Shown: piece by piece, positions 1 through 6,645 of the stretch
How the letters are laid out: every line of letters starts with the position of its first letter
How positions within the stretch are numbered: position 1 is the first letter of the stretch
Assembly: GCA_910577355.1 (NCBI GenBank)
Contig: CAJTMY010000032.1
Location: 9,867-31,045, forward strand
Reading direction: 5' to 3'
Length of the DNA stretch: 21,179 nt
DNA from: an uncultured Muribaculaceae bacterium
GTDB lineage: Bacteria > Bacteroidota > Bacteroidia > Bacteroidales > Muribaculaceae
Translations under genes and position numbers: made by a program
The notes under the pieces: generated by a model
Told to the model about the DNA's origin: nothing
Seen by the model: the letters and a program-made list of their open reading frames with translations, nothing else
The model's database searches: none

Positions 1-28
1 TGCCGGGCCACTGTGATAATAACACTGC

Positions 29-1915
29 TTACTTGAAGTTATTCTCGTAATAGTCTATAAAGGCTTCGTTCACCTGTCTGTTTCCGCCGGGGGTAGGGTA
101 GTCGCCCGAGAAGTACCAGTCGCCCGGATGGCCGGGAATAGCCATGTGCATGCCTTCGAGGCTTTGATATAGTATATCTACCTTGGCGTTGATAGGTTGG
201 ATTGTATTTTCGGTGAGCATACAGCTTATCGCTTCTGAGATCTCGGTGTCGGAGAACGGTGCATATATGGCTTTCACACAGTTGCGGCGCTGTTCAATCG
301 GTAATTCGCGCTGTCTTATGCATTGCCGGTATGTGTCGTGTATGATGCTGTCGCGCCCTGTCTCTTTGAGCAGCCTGATAGCCGCATGGAATGCTATGAA
401 CTGTTCAAGAGCAGACATATCGATGCCGTAATAGTCGGGATATCGCACTTGAGGCGATGAACTTACCACAATGATACGGCGTGGTTTCAGCCGGTCGAGC
501 CGACGTAGAATCGATTGTTTTAGCGTAGTACCTCGGACAATCGAATCATCAATCACTACAAGTGTGTCGACTCCGGGCTCCACCGTTCCGTATGTGACAT
601 CATAGACATGGGCCACCATATCGTCGCGTGATGAGCCATCGGCTATGAAAGTGCGCATTTTCACATCCTTTATGGCTATTTTTTCCACACGCACGCGCCT
701 TGACAATACTCTGCGCAGATTTTCGTCGGTGGCATCTCCATATGCGATAAGGCGGCTGATATCGGCGAGCTTGCATTCGTCGAGGCGCTTTTCAAGACCT
801 TGCATCATGCCGAAAAACGCTACTTCGGCAGTATTTGGGATGAACGAGAATACTGTGTGGTCGACGTCATAATTCACCATTTTGAGCAAAGTCGGCACCA
901 ATGCTTCGCCAAGTGCCTTGCGCTCGCGATAGATGTCGACATCAGACCCGCGCGAGAAGTATATGCGCTCAAACGAACAACGGCGGTTGTCGCCTGCCGG
1001 CAATACCTGTCTCGTGGATACATCTCCTGCCTTGTTGACGATCAATGCCTCGCCAAAACCAAGTTCGCGAACCGAGGTTACAGGTACATCGAATACAGTC
1101 TGTATCACCGGCCGCTCTGAGGCAAGAACCACAATTTCGTCATCATAATAATAGAACGCGGGACGTATGCCATGAGGGTCGCGCACGGCAAAAATGTCAC
1201 CCGAGCCGGTGGCGCCACACATCACATAGCCTCCGTCCCAACCGGGTGTCACGTTTTCGAGTACCGATGCCAGGTCGAGCCTGTCCTCTATCGCTTCTGC
1301 CAGTTCCGGACCGTTGAGGCTGTCGCGCAGATCTCGATACAGACGGTGATTCTCCTTGTCTAGCGCGTATCCCACCTGTTCAAGAATCATGTTCGTATCA
1401 CTGTAGATTCGCGGATGCTGACCTGATGATACCACATGTTCAAACATCTCGCGAACATTGGTCATATTGAAGTTGCCGCAAAGCATCAGCGAACGCGAGC
1501 GCCAGTTGTTGCGACGAAGTACCGGATGGGTGTAGCTTATCCCTGAACGGCCTGTCGTGGAGTATCGGAGGTGTCCCATGTATACTTCTCCCAGAAAAGG
1601 TGTGAAAGCCTCTGCTTCGTCGGCCGGCAGATTGTCTATGTCGGCCGGAATTTCCGAACCGATAAAGGCGAAGATTTTGGGAATCGCGTCTTTGCCAAGT
1701 TCGCGTTCGCGGAATATGTTTTCATGCCCGGCAGGGACATGCAGTTTGACTACTCCGATACCTGCCGCTTCCTGACCGCGATTGTGCTGCTTCTCCATCA
1801 TGAGGTATAGCTTGTCGAGGGCATAGGAGTAGGATCCGTATTTCTCTTTATAATAATGCAGAGGTCGGCGCAGGCGTATCAGGACTACGCCGCACTCGTG
1901 CTTCAGTGGTTCCAT
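29..1915 (-). CDS. purF: Amidophosphoribosyltransferase-type glutamine amidotransferase (PurF family)
   Basis: This cytoplasmic enzyme should transfer ammonia released from glutamine to PRPP, making 5-phosphoribosylamine, the first step of purine synthesis. From the ATG at 1915 it is 628 aa. The likely nucleophile is Cys8 in MEPLKHECGV, so seven residues would have to be removed, as in PurF proteins with a short propeptide. The class II glutaminase motifs follow: HNRGQEAAGIG (44-54), GHLRYSTTG (114-122), CGNFNMTN (146-153) and SDTN (172-175). The PRPP-binding motif VVIDDSIVRGTT lies at 453-464. The frame stays open upstream to 1984, but that part lies inside glnN, so the ATG 13 bp after the glnN stop is preferred. 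The protein is longer than classic PurF (roughly 470-510 aa), with extra residues in the glutaminase half. It is probably co-transcribed with glnN. It may be a Bacteroidota paralogue rather than the only PurF of the cell. Confidence 0.88.
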   Translation of the reverse strand: MEPLKHECGVVLIRLRRPLHYYKEKYGSYSYALDKLYLMMEKQHNRGQEAAGIGVVKLHVPAGHENIFRERELGKDAIPKIFAFIGSEIPADIDNLPADEAEAFTPFLGEVYMGHLRYSTTGRSGISYTHPVLRRNNWRSRSLMLCGNFNMTNVREMFEHVVSSGQHPRIYSDTNMILEQVGYALDKENHRLYRDLRDSLNGPELAEAIEDRLDLASVLENVTPGWDGGYVMCGATGSGDIFAVRDPHGIRPAFYYYDDEIVVLASERPVIQTVFDVPVTSVRELGFGEALIVNKAGDVSTRQVLPAGDNRRCSFERIYFSRGSDVDIYRERKALGEALVPTLLKMVNYDVDHTVFSFIPNTAEVAFFGMMQGLEKRLDECKLADISRLIAYGDATDENLRRVLSRRVRVEKIAIKDVKMRTFIADGSSRDDMVAHVYDVTYGTVEPGVDTLVVIDDSIVRGTTLKQSILRRLDRLKPRRIIVVSSSPQVRYPDYYGIDMSALEQFIAFHAAIRLLKETGRDSIIHDTYRQCIRQRELPIEQRRNCVKAIYAPFSDTEISEAISCMLTENTIQPINAKVDILYQSLEGMHMAIPGHPGDWYFSGDYPTPGGNRQVNEAFIDYYENNFK

Positions 1916-1928
1916 AGGATGAAATCGT

Positions 1929-4118
1929 TTAACGGATAAAGAGCAGCTCGCGGTATTTTGGCAGAGGCCACATCTCGTTGTCAACCATCAGTTCGAGCTT
2001 ATCTATGTGACGGCGTATAACCTCCATGGGCGGCACCACATTGTCGTGATATGCAATGGCTTTTTCGCGCTCGTCATCAATGCGGTTGGCTGCCTTGCGG
2101 GCATCGATCATGCGGTCGGTCTCGGTCTTGATGATATCCATATGGCGTGATATCTTCTCTATTGTATCGAGGTCGTGGGCTACTACTTTGGCTCCTTTTA
2201 CTCCGGGGAACAGTTCTTTGAGTTTTACTACATTGTCGACAAGCAGCGACTGATAACGTGTTGCGACGGGGATGATGTGGTTTATTGCGAGATCGCCGAG
2301 CACACGGGCTTCGATCTGCACTTTTTTTGTATACATCTCCCATTTCACTTCATTGCGGGCCTGAAGTTCGACGGGCGAGAATACGCCGGTACGTCCGAAC
2401 ATGTCTTCGGATTCAGGACGGAGATATGCGTCGAATATTCTTGGTGCCGATGTCTCACAGTCAAGTCCGCGGCGTGCAGCCTCTTCCTTCCATTCGTCCG
2501 AGTATCCGTTGCCGTCGAATACGATGGCTTTGGATGCTTTGTACAGGCCTCGGATCTCATCGAGCAGGACGTCCTTGAGGTTTTCGCCGGCATCGGTACG
2601 CTTTTTCACAATATTGTAGAATGCAGTCAACTGGTCGGCTACTGCCGCGTTGAGTGCTATCATGGCGCTGGCACAGTTGGCCGACGAGCCCACTGCGCGG
2701 AATTCAAACCTGTTGCCGGTGAAAGCGAATGGCGAAGTGCGGTTGCGATCAGTATTGTCCAACAGGAGTTCCGGTATCTGTGCGAGACCGAGCGAACGAC
2801 CCGATTTTGCCGACAGGTCGGAGAGTTGTTCCGGTGTGGCGTTTTCAAGTTTGTTGAACACATTGCTGAGCTGGCTGCCTAGGAATATCGAGATGATGGC
2901 AGGCGGTGCCTCGTTGGCGCCGAGGCGATGTGCGTTTGTGGCCGACATTATAGACGCCTTGAGCAAGTCGTTATGTCTGTGTACGGCGGCCATGACATTC
3001 ACTATGAATGTGAGGAAACGCAGGTTGTCGTCCGGCGTTTTGCCTGGCGCGAACAACATGTCGCCGCAGTCTGTGCCGAGGCTCCAGTTGTTGTGTTTGC
3101 CAGAGCCGTTGATGCCCGAGAAGGGCTTCTCGTGGAATAGCACGCGGAAGTTGTGGCGGCGTGCCACTTCCGACATAAGTGTCATGACAAGCAGGTTATG
3201 GTCGTTGGCGAGATTGGTTTCCTCAAATATCGGAGCAAGCTCAAACTGGTTAGGGGCTACTTCATTATGGCGTGTCTTTACCGGTATGCCGAGACGGTGC
3301 GATTCTATCTCCAGATCGAGCATGAAAGCTTCCACACGCGATGGAATGGCGCCGAAATAATGGTCTTCAAGCTGCTGGTTCTTGGCGCTCTCATGCCCCA
3401 TAAGTGTACGCCCTGTGAGTACAAGGTCGGGACGTGCCGAGAAAAGTGCCTCATCGACCAGGAAATATTCCTGCTCCCATCCTAGATATGATCTCACATG
3501 TTTTACGTTTGAATTGAACAGGCGTGCTACATCTGTAGCCGCACGGTCGACAGCGTTGAGCGCGCGGAGCAGCGGAGTCTTGTAGTCGAGGCTCTCGCCG
3601 GTATATGATACAAAGATAGTGGGGATACATAATGTGCCATCGAGAATGAAGGCCGGAGATGAAATGTCCCAGGCCGAATAACCGCGAGCCTCGAATGTGT
3701 TGCGGATACCGCCGTTGGGAAATGACGATGCATCGGGTTCCTGTTGTACAAGCAATTTGCCTGAGAACTCCTCTACAACGCCGCCTTTGCCGTCCGGCTC
3801 GACGAAAGCGTCGTGCTTTTCAGCAGTGCCGTCGGTGAGAGGATGAAACCAATGGGTGTAATGGCGTGCGCCATTGTCCACAGCCCAGCGCTTCATGCCT
3901 TCGGCGACACTGTCGGCCAATGAGCGCGATATGGGCTTTTTGTCCTCTATGGCACTTATGAGTGCGTCGTAGGTATCCTTTGGCAGATATTCGTACATTT
4001 TTTTGCGGTTGAATACGGCCTTACCATAGTAGGCATCGGGACGTTCTGCGGGGATCTCCACAGCTACGGCCTTGCGGTCGAATGCTTCTTCAACCACTTT
4101 AAATCGCAAAGATGACAT
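1929..4118 (-). CDS. glnN: Glutamine synthetase type III
   Basis: This cytoplasmic enzyme makes glutamine from glutamate, ammonia and ATP, the main entry of ammonium into metabolism. At 729 aa it has the length of type III enzymes (about 700-730 aa), far longer than type I (about 470 aa). Visible motifs are GWEQEYFL (213-220, glutamate and metal ligands), RHNEVAPNQFELAP (283-296) and NGSGKHNNWS (337-346, type III form of the ATP-binding loop). The C-terminal part, rich in charged helices, is typical of type III. The start is the ATG at 4118 behind an A-rich leader (GTAAAAAAG); no alternative is needed. It is first in an operon with the purF-like gene, 13 bp downstream. A consensus promoter lies about 260 bp upstream, leaving a long structured leader that suggests control after transcription starts. 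Confidence 0.96.
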   Translation of the reverse strand: MSSLRFKVVEEAFDRKAVAVEIPAERPDAYYGKAVFNRKKMYEYLPKDTYDALISAIEDKKPISRSLADSVAEGMKRWAVDNGARHYTHWFHPLTDGTAEKHDAFVEPDGKGGVVEEFSGKLLVQQEPDASSFPNGGIRNTFEARGYSAWDISSPAFILDGTLCIPTIFVSYTGESLDYKTPLLRALNAVDRAATDVARLFNSNVKHVRSYLGWEQEYFLVDEALFSARPDLVLTGRTLMGHESAKNQQLEDHYFGAIPSRVEAFMLDLEIESHRLGIPVKTRHNEVAPNQFELAPIFEETNLANDHNLLVMTLMSEVARRHNFRVLFHEKPFSGINGSGKHNNWSLGTDCGDMLFAPGKTPDDNLRFLTFIVNVMAAVHRHNDLLKASIMSATNAHRLGANEAPPAIISIFLGSQLSNVFNKLENATPEQLSDLSAKSGRSLGLAQIPELLLDNTDRNRTSPFAFTGNRFEFRAVGSSANCASAMIALNAAVADQLTAFYNIVKKRTDAGENLKDVLLDEIRGLYKASKAIVFDGNGYSDEWKEEAARRGLDCETSAPRIFDAYLRPESEDMFGRTGVFSPVELQARNEVKWEMYTKKVQIEARVLGDLAINHIIPVATRYQSLLVDNVVKLKELFPGVKGAKVVAHDLDTIEKISRHMDIIKTETDRMIDARKAANRIDDEREKAIAYHDNVVPPMEVIRRHIDKLELMVDNEMWPLPKYRELLFIR

Positions 4119-4179
4119 CTTTTTTACTTTGTTAGAATTATAATGATATTGTATGAAGGGTCACATAAATAACAAGGTG

Positions 4180-4227
4180 CCGCTCCGTATGCGCGGCTGT
4201 TGTGGCCGTGTGCGCTATGCGGAGCGG
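4180..4227 (-). promoter_or_regulatory. GC-rich stem-loop in the glnN leader
   Basis: Inverted arms CCGCTCCG (4180-4187) and CGGAGCGG (4220-4227) pair perfectly over 8 bp. Inside them GCGC can pair with GCGC and GGC with GCC, giving a branched or bulged hairpin of about 48 nt some 60 nt upstream of the glnN start. No U-run follows it on the minus strand, so it is not a terminator. It could stabilise the mRNA or bind a ligand or protein. Confidence 0.45.
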
Positions 4228-4252
4228 TATGGAGTGTGCGGAGGGTCATATC

Positions 4253-4363
4253 TTATATCGATAAGGATTTAAAAAGAAAACCCGCGGCAGAATACGTGTG
4301 CCGACTTCGTTTTGCCGGCTTTGTCGTTCTACGCAGGACGGAATGTGATATGATCATCTCCAT
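4253..4363 (-). CDS. Candidate leader peptide of glnN (36 codons)
   Basis: Hypothetical. An ATG at 4363 lies about 12 nt after the predicted glnN transcription start and opens a 36-codon frame that ends in TAA at 4255-4253. The peptide starts MEMIISHSVLRRTTKPAKRS and is basic. The frame spans both competing hairpins in the leader, the arrangement expected for translation-linked attenuation. It contains no run of glutamine codons, no Shine-Dalgarno sequence is visible, and a frame of this length can occur by chance. It is an inference from position and is too short to be supported by composition. Confidence 0.25.
   Translation of the reverse strand: MEMIISHSVLRRTTKPAKRSRHTYSAAGFLFKSLSI
4271..4319 (-). 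promoter_or_regulatory. Attenuator-like pair of mutually exclusive hairpins in the glnN leader
   Basis: On the minus strand, GCCGGC (4319-4314) can pair with GTCGGC (4305-4300), with one G-U pair and the 8-nt loop AAAACGAA. The same downstream segment can instead pair as CGGCA (4303-4299) with TGCCG (4289-4285), which is followed by CGGG and then TTTTCTTTTT (4280-4271). The second form resembles an intrinsic terminator and the first an antiterminator. The terminator stem is only 5 bp and is offset from the U-rich stretch, so its strength is doubtful. Confidence 0.4.
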
Positions 4364-4380
4364 TTTGAAAAAATATGGCG

Positions 4381-4412
4381 CAAAGTTACTGATTTAATTT
4401 CTAATGCCCAAA
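4381..4412 (-). promoter_or_regulatory. Promoter of the glnN-purF operon (Bacteroidota type)
   Basis: On the minus strand, TTTG (4412-4409) is followed after 20 bp by TAACTTTG (4388-4381). This matches the Bacteroidota housekeeping consensus of TTTG or TTG near -33 and TAnnTTTG near -7. Transcription would start near 4375, giving a glnN leader of about 255 nt. Confidence 0.75.
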
Positions 4413-4441
4413 TAAAATGTATTAAAATTTGCAGAAATATA

Positions 4442-4471
4442 TTGAGGATATTAGGCATTTTGTTAACTTTG
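4442..4471 (+). promoter_or_regulatory. Upstream promoter (P2) of the DUF4290-rimM gene group
   Basis: TTG at 4442-4444 is followed after 19 bp by TAACTTTG at 4464-4471, a good match to the Bacteroidota -33/-7 pattern. The transcript would begin about 52 nt before the DUF4290 start codon. Confidence 0.55.
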
Positions 4472-4481
4472 TTTAATTACC

Positions 4482-4512
4482 TTGGGTAATGGCGTGAAAT
4501 GATGTAACTTTG
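4482..4512 (+). promoter_or_regulatory. Proximal promoter (P1) of the DUF4290-rimM gene group
   Basis: TTG at 4482-4484 is followed after 20 bp by TAACTTTG at 4505-4512. Transcription would start near 4518, only 12-15 nt before the start codon, so the P1 transcript would have a very short leader. The -7 box repeats that of P2, 41 bp upstream. Confidence 0.65.
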
Positions 4513-4529
4513 TATGTTTTTTAGAATTT

Positions 4530-5117
4530 ATGATGCTCACATATAATAATCATATGAAGCCGCTTGTGCTTCCTGAATATGGCAGAAACATACAGTCGAT
4601 GCTTGATCATTGTCTTACTATCGAAGACCGTGAGGAGCGCACCCGTTGTGCGCGCTCTATAGTGGATGCCATGTGCGTGCTGTTTCCGTCGCAGACCGAC
4701 CAAAAGGTTTATCGTCGCAAACTGTGGGACCATCTGGCAATAATGAGCGGGTTCAAGCTTGATGTGGATCTGCCGTTCGAACTTGTCAAGCCCGAGGAAT
4801 TCGAGCAGACTCCCGAGCCGGTGGCACTCGGCAGTGGCCATGCCAATCGTCGCGTGTACGGGTGTCATCTGGAACTCATGCTTGCCGAGGCGGCCCGAAT
4901 GGGACCTGGTGAAGAGCGTGACGAATTGGTGTATCTGCTTGCCGATCATATGAAGAAAATGGCGCTTGCCGTAAGTCCGGAAGGTGTGGATGATGAAAAA
5001 ATTTTCAAAGATATATACGAGATGACTGATGGCGTGATACGTATCGACCCGTCACAAATGCATCTGCATGATTTCCAGATAATCGCTCCGGCCGGTAAAA
5101 AGAAAAAGAAAAAATGA
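4530..5117 (+). CDS. DUF4290 domain protein
   Basis: A 195-aa cytoplasmic protein of unknown function from a family found throughout the Bacteroidota. The N-terminal block LVLPEYGRNIQSMLDHCLTI (13-32), followed by EDREER, is the family hallmark. There is no signal peptide or membrane helix. The C-terminus is a run of six lysines. ATG occurs at both 4530 and 4533; relatives begin M-x-Y-N, so the second fits slightly better and the difference is one residue. Two promoters lie just upstream. The stop codon overlaps the rimM start (ATGA), implying translational coupling. As I recall, murA normally follows this gene in Bacteroidales, but here rimM follows directly. A housekeeping role near cell wall or ribosome genes is only inferred from neighbours. 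Confidence 0.88.
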   Translation: MMLTYNNHMKPLVLPEYGRNIQSMLDHCLTIEDREERTRCARSIVDAMCVLFPSQTDQKVYRRKLWDHLAIMSGFKLDVDLPFELVKPEEFEQTPEPVALGSGHANRRVYGCHLELMLAEAARMGPGEERDELVYLLADHMKKMALAVSPEGVDDEKIFKDIYEMTDGVIRIDPSQMHLHDFQIIAPAGKKKKKK

Positions 5118-5635
5118 TAAAGGCAGAGTCGCTTGTTGATATAGGTGATGTCATAAAGCCTCATGGTATTAAGGGCGAGTTTTCAGCAGAGATTGATATA
5201 AATCCTTCTGATCTCAGCTGTATGATATTCGATATCGACGGCATATATGTGCCGTTTTATGTCGATACTGTCCGTCAGCGTGGTTCACAGGCATGGCTTG
5301 TGAAGATTGATGGCGTGGACGACGAGAGGCAGGCCGCTGCCTTTACCGGTAAGGAGATATATGCGTTGCAGGATGATCTTGAGGAAGATGAAGGGGATAC
5401 TGCCGATGGTTTCTATCTTTATGACCTGTGCGGATATAATCTATATGACAACGATTCACATATAGGAGAGATAAGAACCATCGACGATTCAACCGCCAAT
5501 ATTCTGATGCATGTGGTCTCTTCTGATGGCAAAACGGTTTTTGTGCCGTTTGCAGAGGATCTTGTCATTGGCATAGACGCAATACGACATACTATCACTA
5601 TGAATCTGCCTGATGGAATAACCGATTTAAACTGA
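5114..5635 (+). CDS. rimM: Ribosome maturation factor RimM
   Basis: RimM binds ribosomal protein S19 and helps assemble the head of the 30S subunit. The 173-aa product has the usual length and both domains. The N-terminal RimM barrel starts with the signature VDIGDVIKPHGIKGEF (8-23). The C-terminal PRC barrel runs from about residue 97 (FYLYDLCGYNLY) to the end and includes FVPFAEDLVIGID. The ATG at 5114 overlaps the stop of the DUF4290 gene as ATGA and is preceded by an A-rich stretch (AAGAAAAAGAAAAA) that doubles as the poly-lysine codons of that gene. This start is the only one that preserves the N-terminal motif. It belongs to the same transcript as its neighbours. Confidence 0.95.
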   Translation: MIKAESLVDIGDVIKPHGIKGEFSAEIDINPSDLSCMIFDIDGIYVPFYVDTVRQRGSQAWLVKIDGVDDERQAAAFTGKEIYALQDDLEEDEGDTADGFYLYDLCGYNLYDNDSHIGEIRTIDDSTANILMHVVSSDGKTVFVPFAEDLVIGIDAIRHTITMNLPDGITDLN

Positions 5636-5947
5636 ATGCAAATGATGGAGTTTGACGAAGACGAAGCGATAGCTTTCATCCGCAAGCATACCGACCCTGA
5701 GCTGGCGGCTCTTTATGATGATGACGAGCTGCTTAATTTAATTGACCTCGTATACGATTACTACGAGGCCAACGGCCTGCTCGACATAGACCTTGACGGT
5801 GATGATGAAGAAGACCCCGATATCGACGAACTGCGCGACTATATATTGCGTATGCTGCGCAAGGACAAGGGCGCCAAACTCGCTCCCGGACATGTGGCGC
5901 CATTGCTGTCGGCATACCTCGAATATGAATCATCACTGTCGATATGA
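5636..5947 (+). CDS. Small acidic hypothetical protein
   Basis: I cannot name this 103-aa protein. It is strongly acidic, with an Asp/Glu-rich middle (IDLDGDDEEDPDIDELRDY, about 46-64) between predicted helical parts. It has no signal peptide or membrane helix, so it is probably soluble and cytoplasmic. The ATG at 5636 directly abuts the rimM stop codon (TGA then ATG, no gap). ATGs at codons 3 and 4 are also possible, the last giving MEFDEDEAIAF. Codon use resembles its neighbours and the tight linkage to rimM argues that it is a real gene. Function is unknown; the linkage suggests a housekeeping role. Confidence 0.78.
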   Translation: MQMMEFDEDEAIAFIRKHTDPELAALYDDDELLNLIDLVYDYYEANGLLDIDLDGDDEEDPDIDELRDYILRMLRKDKGAKLAPGHVAPLLSAYLEYESSLSI

Positions 5948-5971
5948 CATTGTATCATCTCCTCTGAAAAA

Positions 5972-6589
5972 ATGAAAAGATTAACCAAAGCTCTTATTAT
6001 ATCATTGGCGGCCATAATGCCTTCGTCTGTATTCGCACAGACCGATGATGTACTCGAAATGAGCATAGACGATAACATAGCCACTCCCGAGATGCCTCGC
6101 AAAGCCAGGCCGTATGTAGTCGCGGCTATGGATCAGTTGCGCCGTCACATGCTTAAAAGCAAATTTGCGGTTGAGAGTTTAAGGGACGGCGAGGTAATTG
6201 AGATCACCATACCATGTGCCGATCTTTTTGCGCCCGGATCCGTCGAGCTGAAATCAGATGCGGCCGAATTGCTGCGTCCGTTTGGAGTCGTGGTGCGGGA
6301 ACCGCAGAAATATAAGATGCTTGTGGCCGTACATACCGACGATACCGGAGATGACCGGTACAGCGACTCAATATCGGCCGCACGTGCCAATGCCATAGAT
6401 GATTGTCTGTGGCAGATAGCCGGCGAACGTGATACCAATGTGATTCCCTATGGTATCGGAAAGGATGAGCCACGCGAGTCGAATGCTACGCGAGTCGGTC
6501 GTGCTCACAACCGTCGTGCCGAGATTTTCATCATACCTGATTACGGTATGCTTGAGATGGCCGGAGTGAAGCGTAGAAAAAACGATTGA
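5972..6589 (+). CDS. Small OmpA-like domain envelope protein
   Basis: A 205-aa exported protein. Residues 1-22 form a signal peptide (MKRLTKALIISLAAIMPSSVFA, with cleavage expected before QTDD). The rest carries an OmpA C-terminal-like peptidoglycan-binding fold: a hydrophobic strand with VHTDDTGDDRYSDSISAARA about halfway, then YGIGKDEPRESN and the terminal GRAHNRRAEIF. These match the OmpA pattern of HTD, LSxxRA, GxGxxxP and NRRVE. There is no N-terminal beta-barrel, so it is a free periplasmic or lipid-independent domain that likely holds peptidoglycan. It lies 24 bp after the acidic hypothetical gene and ends just before the proS promoter. Confidence 0.85.
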   Translation: MKRLTKALIISLAAIMPSSVFAQTDDVLEMSIDDNIATPEMPRKARPYVVAAMDQLRRHMLKSKFAVESLRDGEVIEITIPCADLFAPGSVELKSDAAELLRPFGVVVREPQKYKMLVAVHTDDTGDDRYSDSISAARANAIDDCLWQIAGERDTNVIPYGIGKDEPRESNATRVGRAHNRRAEIFIIPDYGMLEMAGVKRRKND

Positions 6590-6615
6590 ACGGCGCATTT
6601 ATAGATATAAATTAG

Positions 6616-6623
6616 TAACTTTG
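6616..6623 (+). promoter_or_regulatory. -7 box of a proS promoter
   Basis: TAACTTTG at 6616-6623 matches the Bacteroidota -7 consensus, 22 bp before the proS ATG. No good TTTG or TTG is seen at the usual distance upstream, only an AT-rich patch, so the -33 element is weak or degenerate. Confidence 0.5.
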
Positions 6624-6645
6624 CAAAATAACACATTCTGAAACA

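Larger units (their letters stand above)
4119..4529. other. Divergent intergenic control region
   Basis: These 411 bp separate glnN (minus strand) from the DUF4290 gene (plus strand). The left 260 bp are the presumed glnN leader, with a candidate small ORF, two competing hairpins and a separate GC-rich stem. The right 150 bp are AT-rich and hold one minus-strand and two plus-strand promoter matches, each with the same -7 box TAACTTTG. A 65-codon open frame on the plus strand (4200-4397) runs against the glnN leader and has no promoter, so it is not called. Confidence 0.8.

Noticed and set aside
2175..3360. Two plus-strand frames of about 235 codons
   Set aside because: Both are antisense to glnN, whose type III motifs are unambiguous.
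4200..4397. Plus-strand 65-codon frame in the intergenic region
   Set aside because: It runs through the glnN leader and promoter in the opposite direction, with no plus-strand promoter before it.
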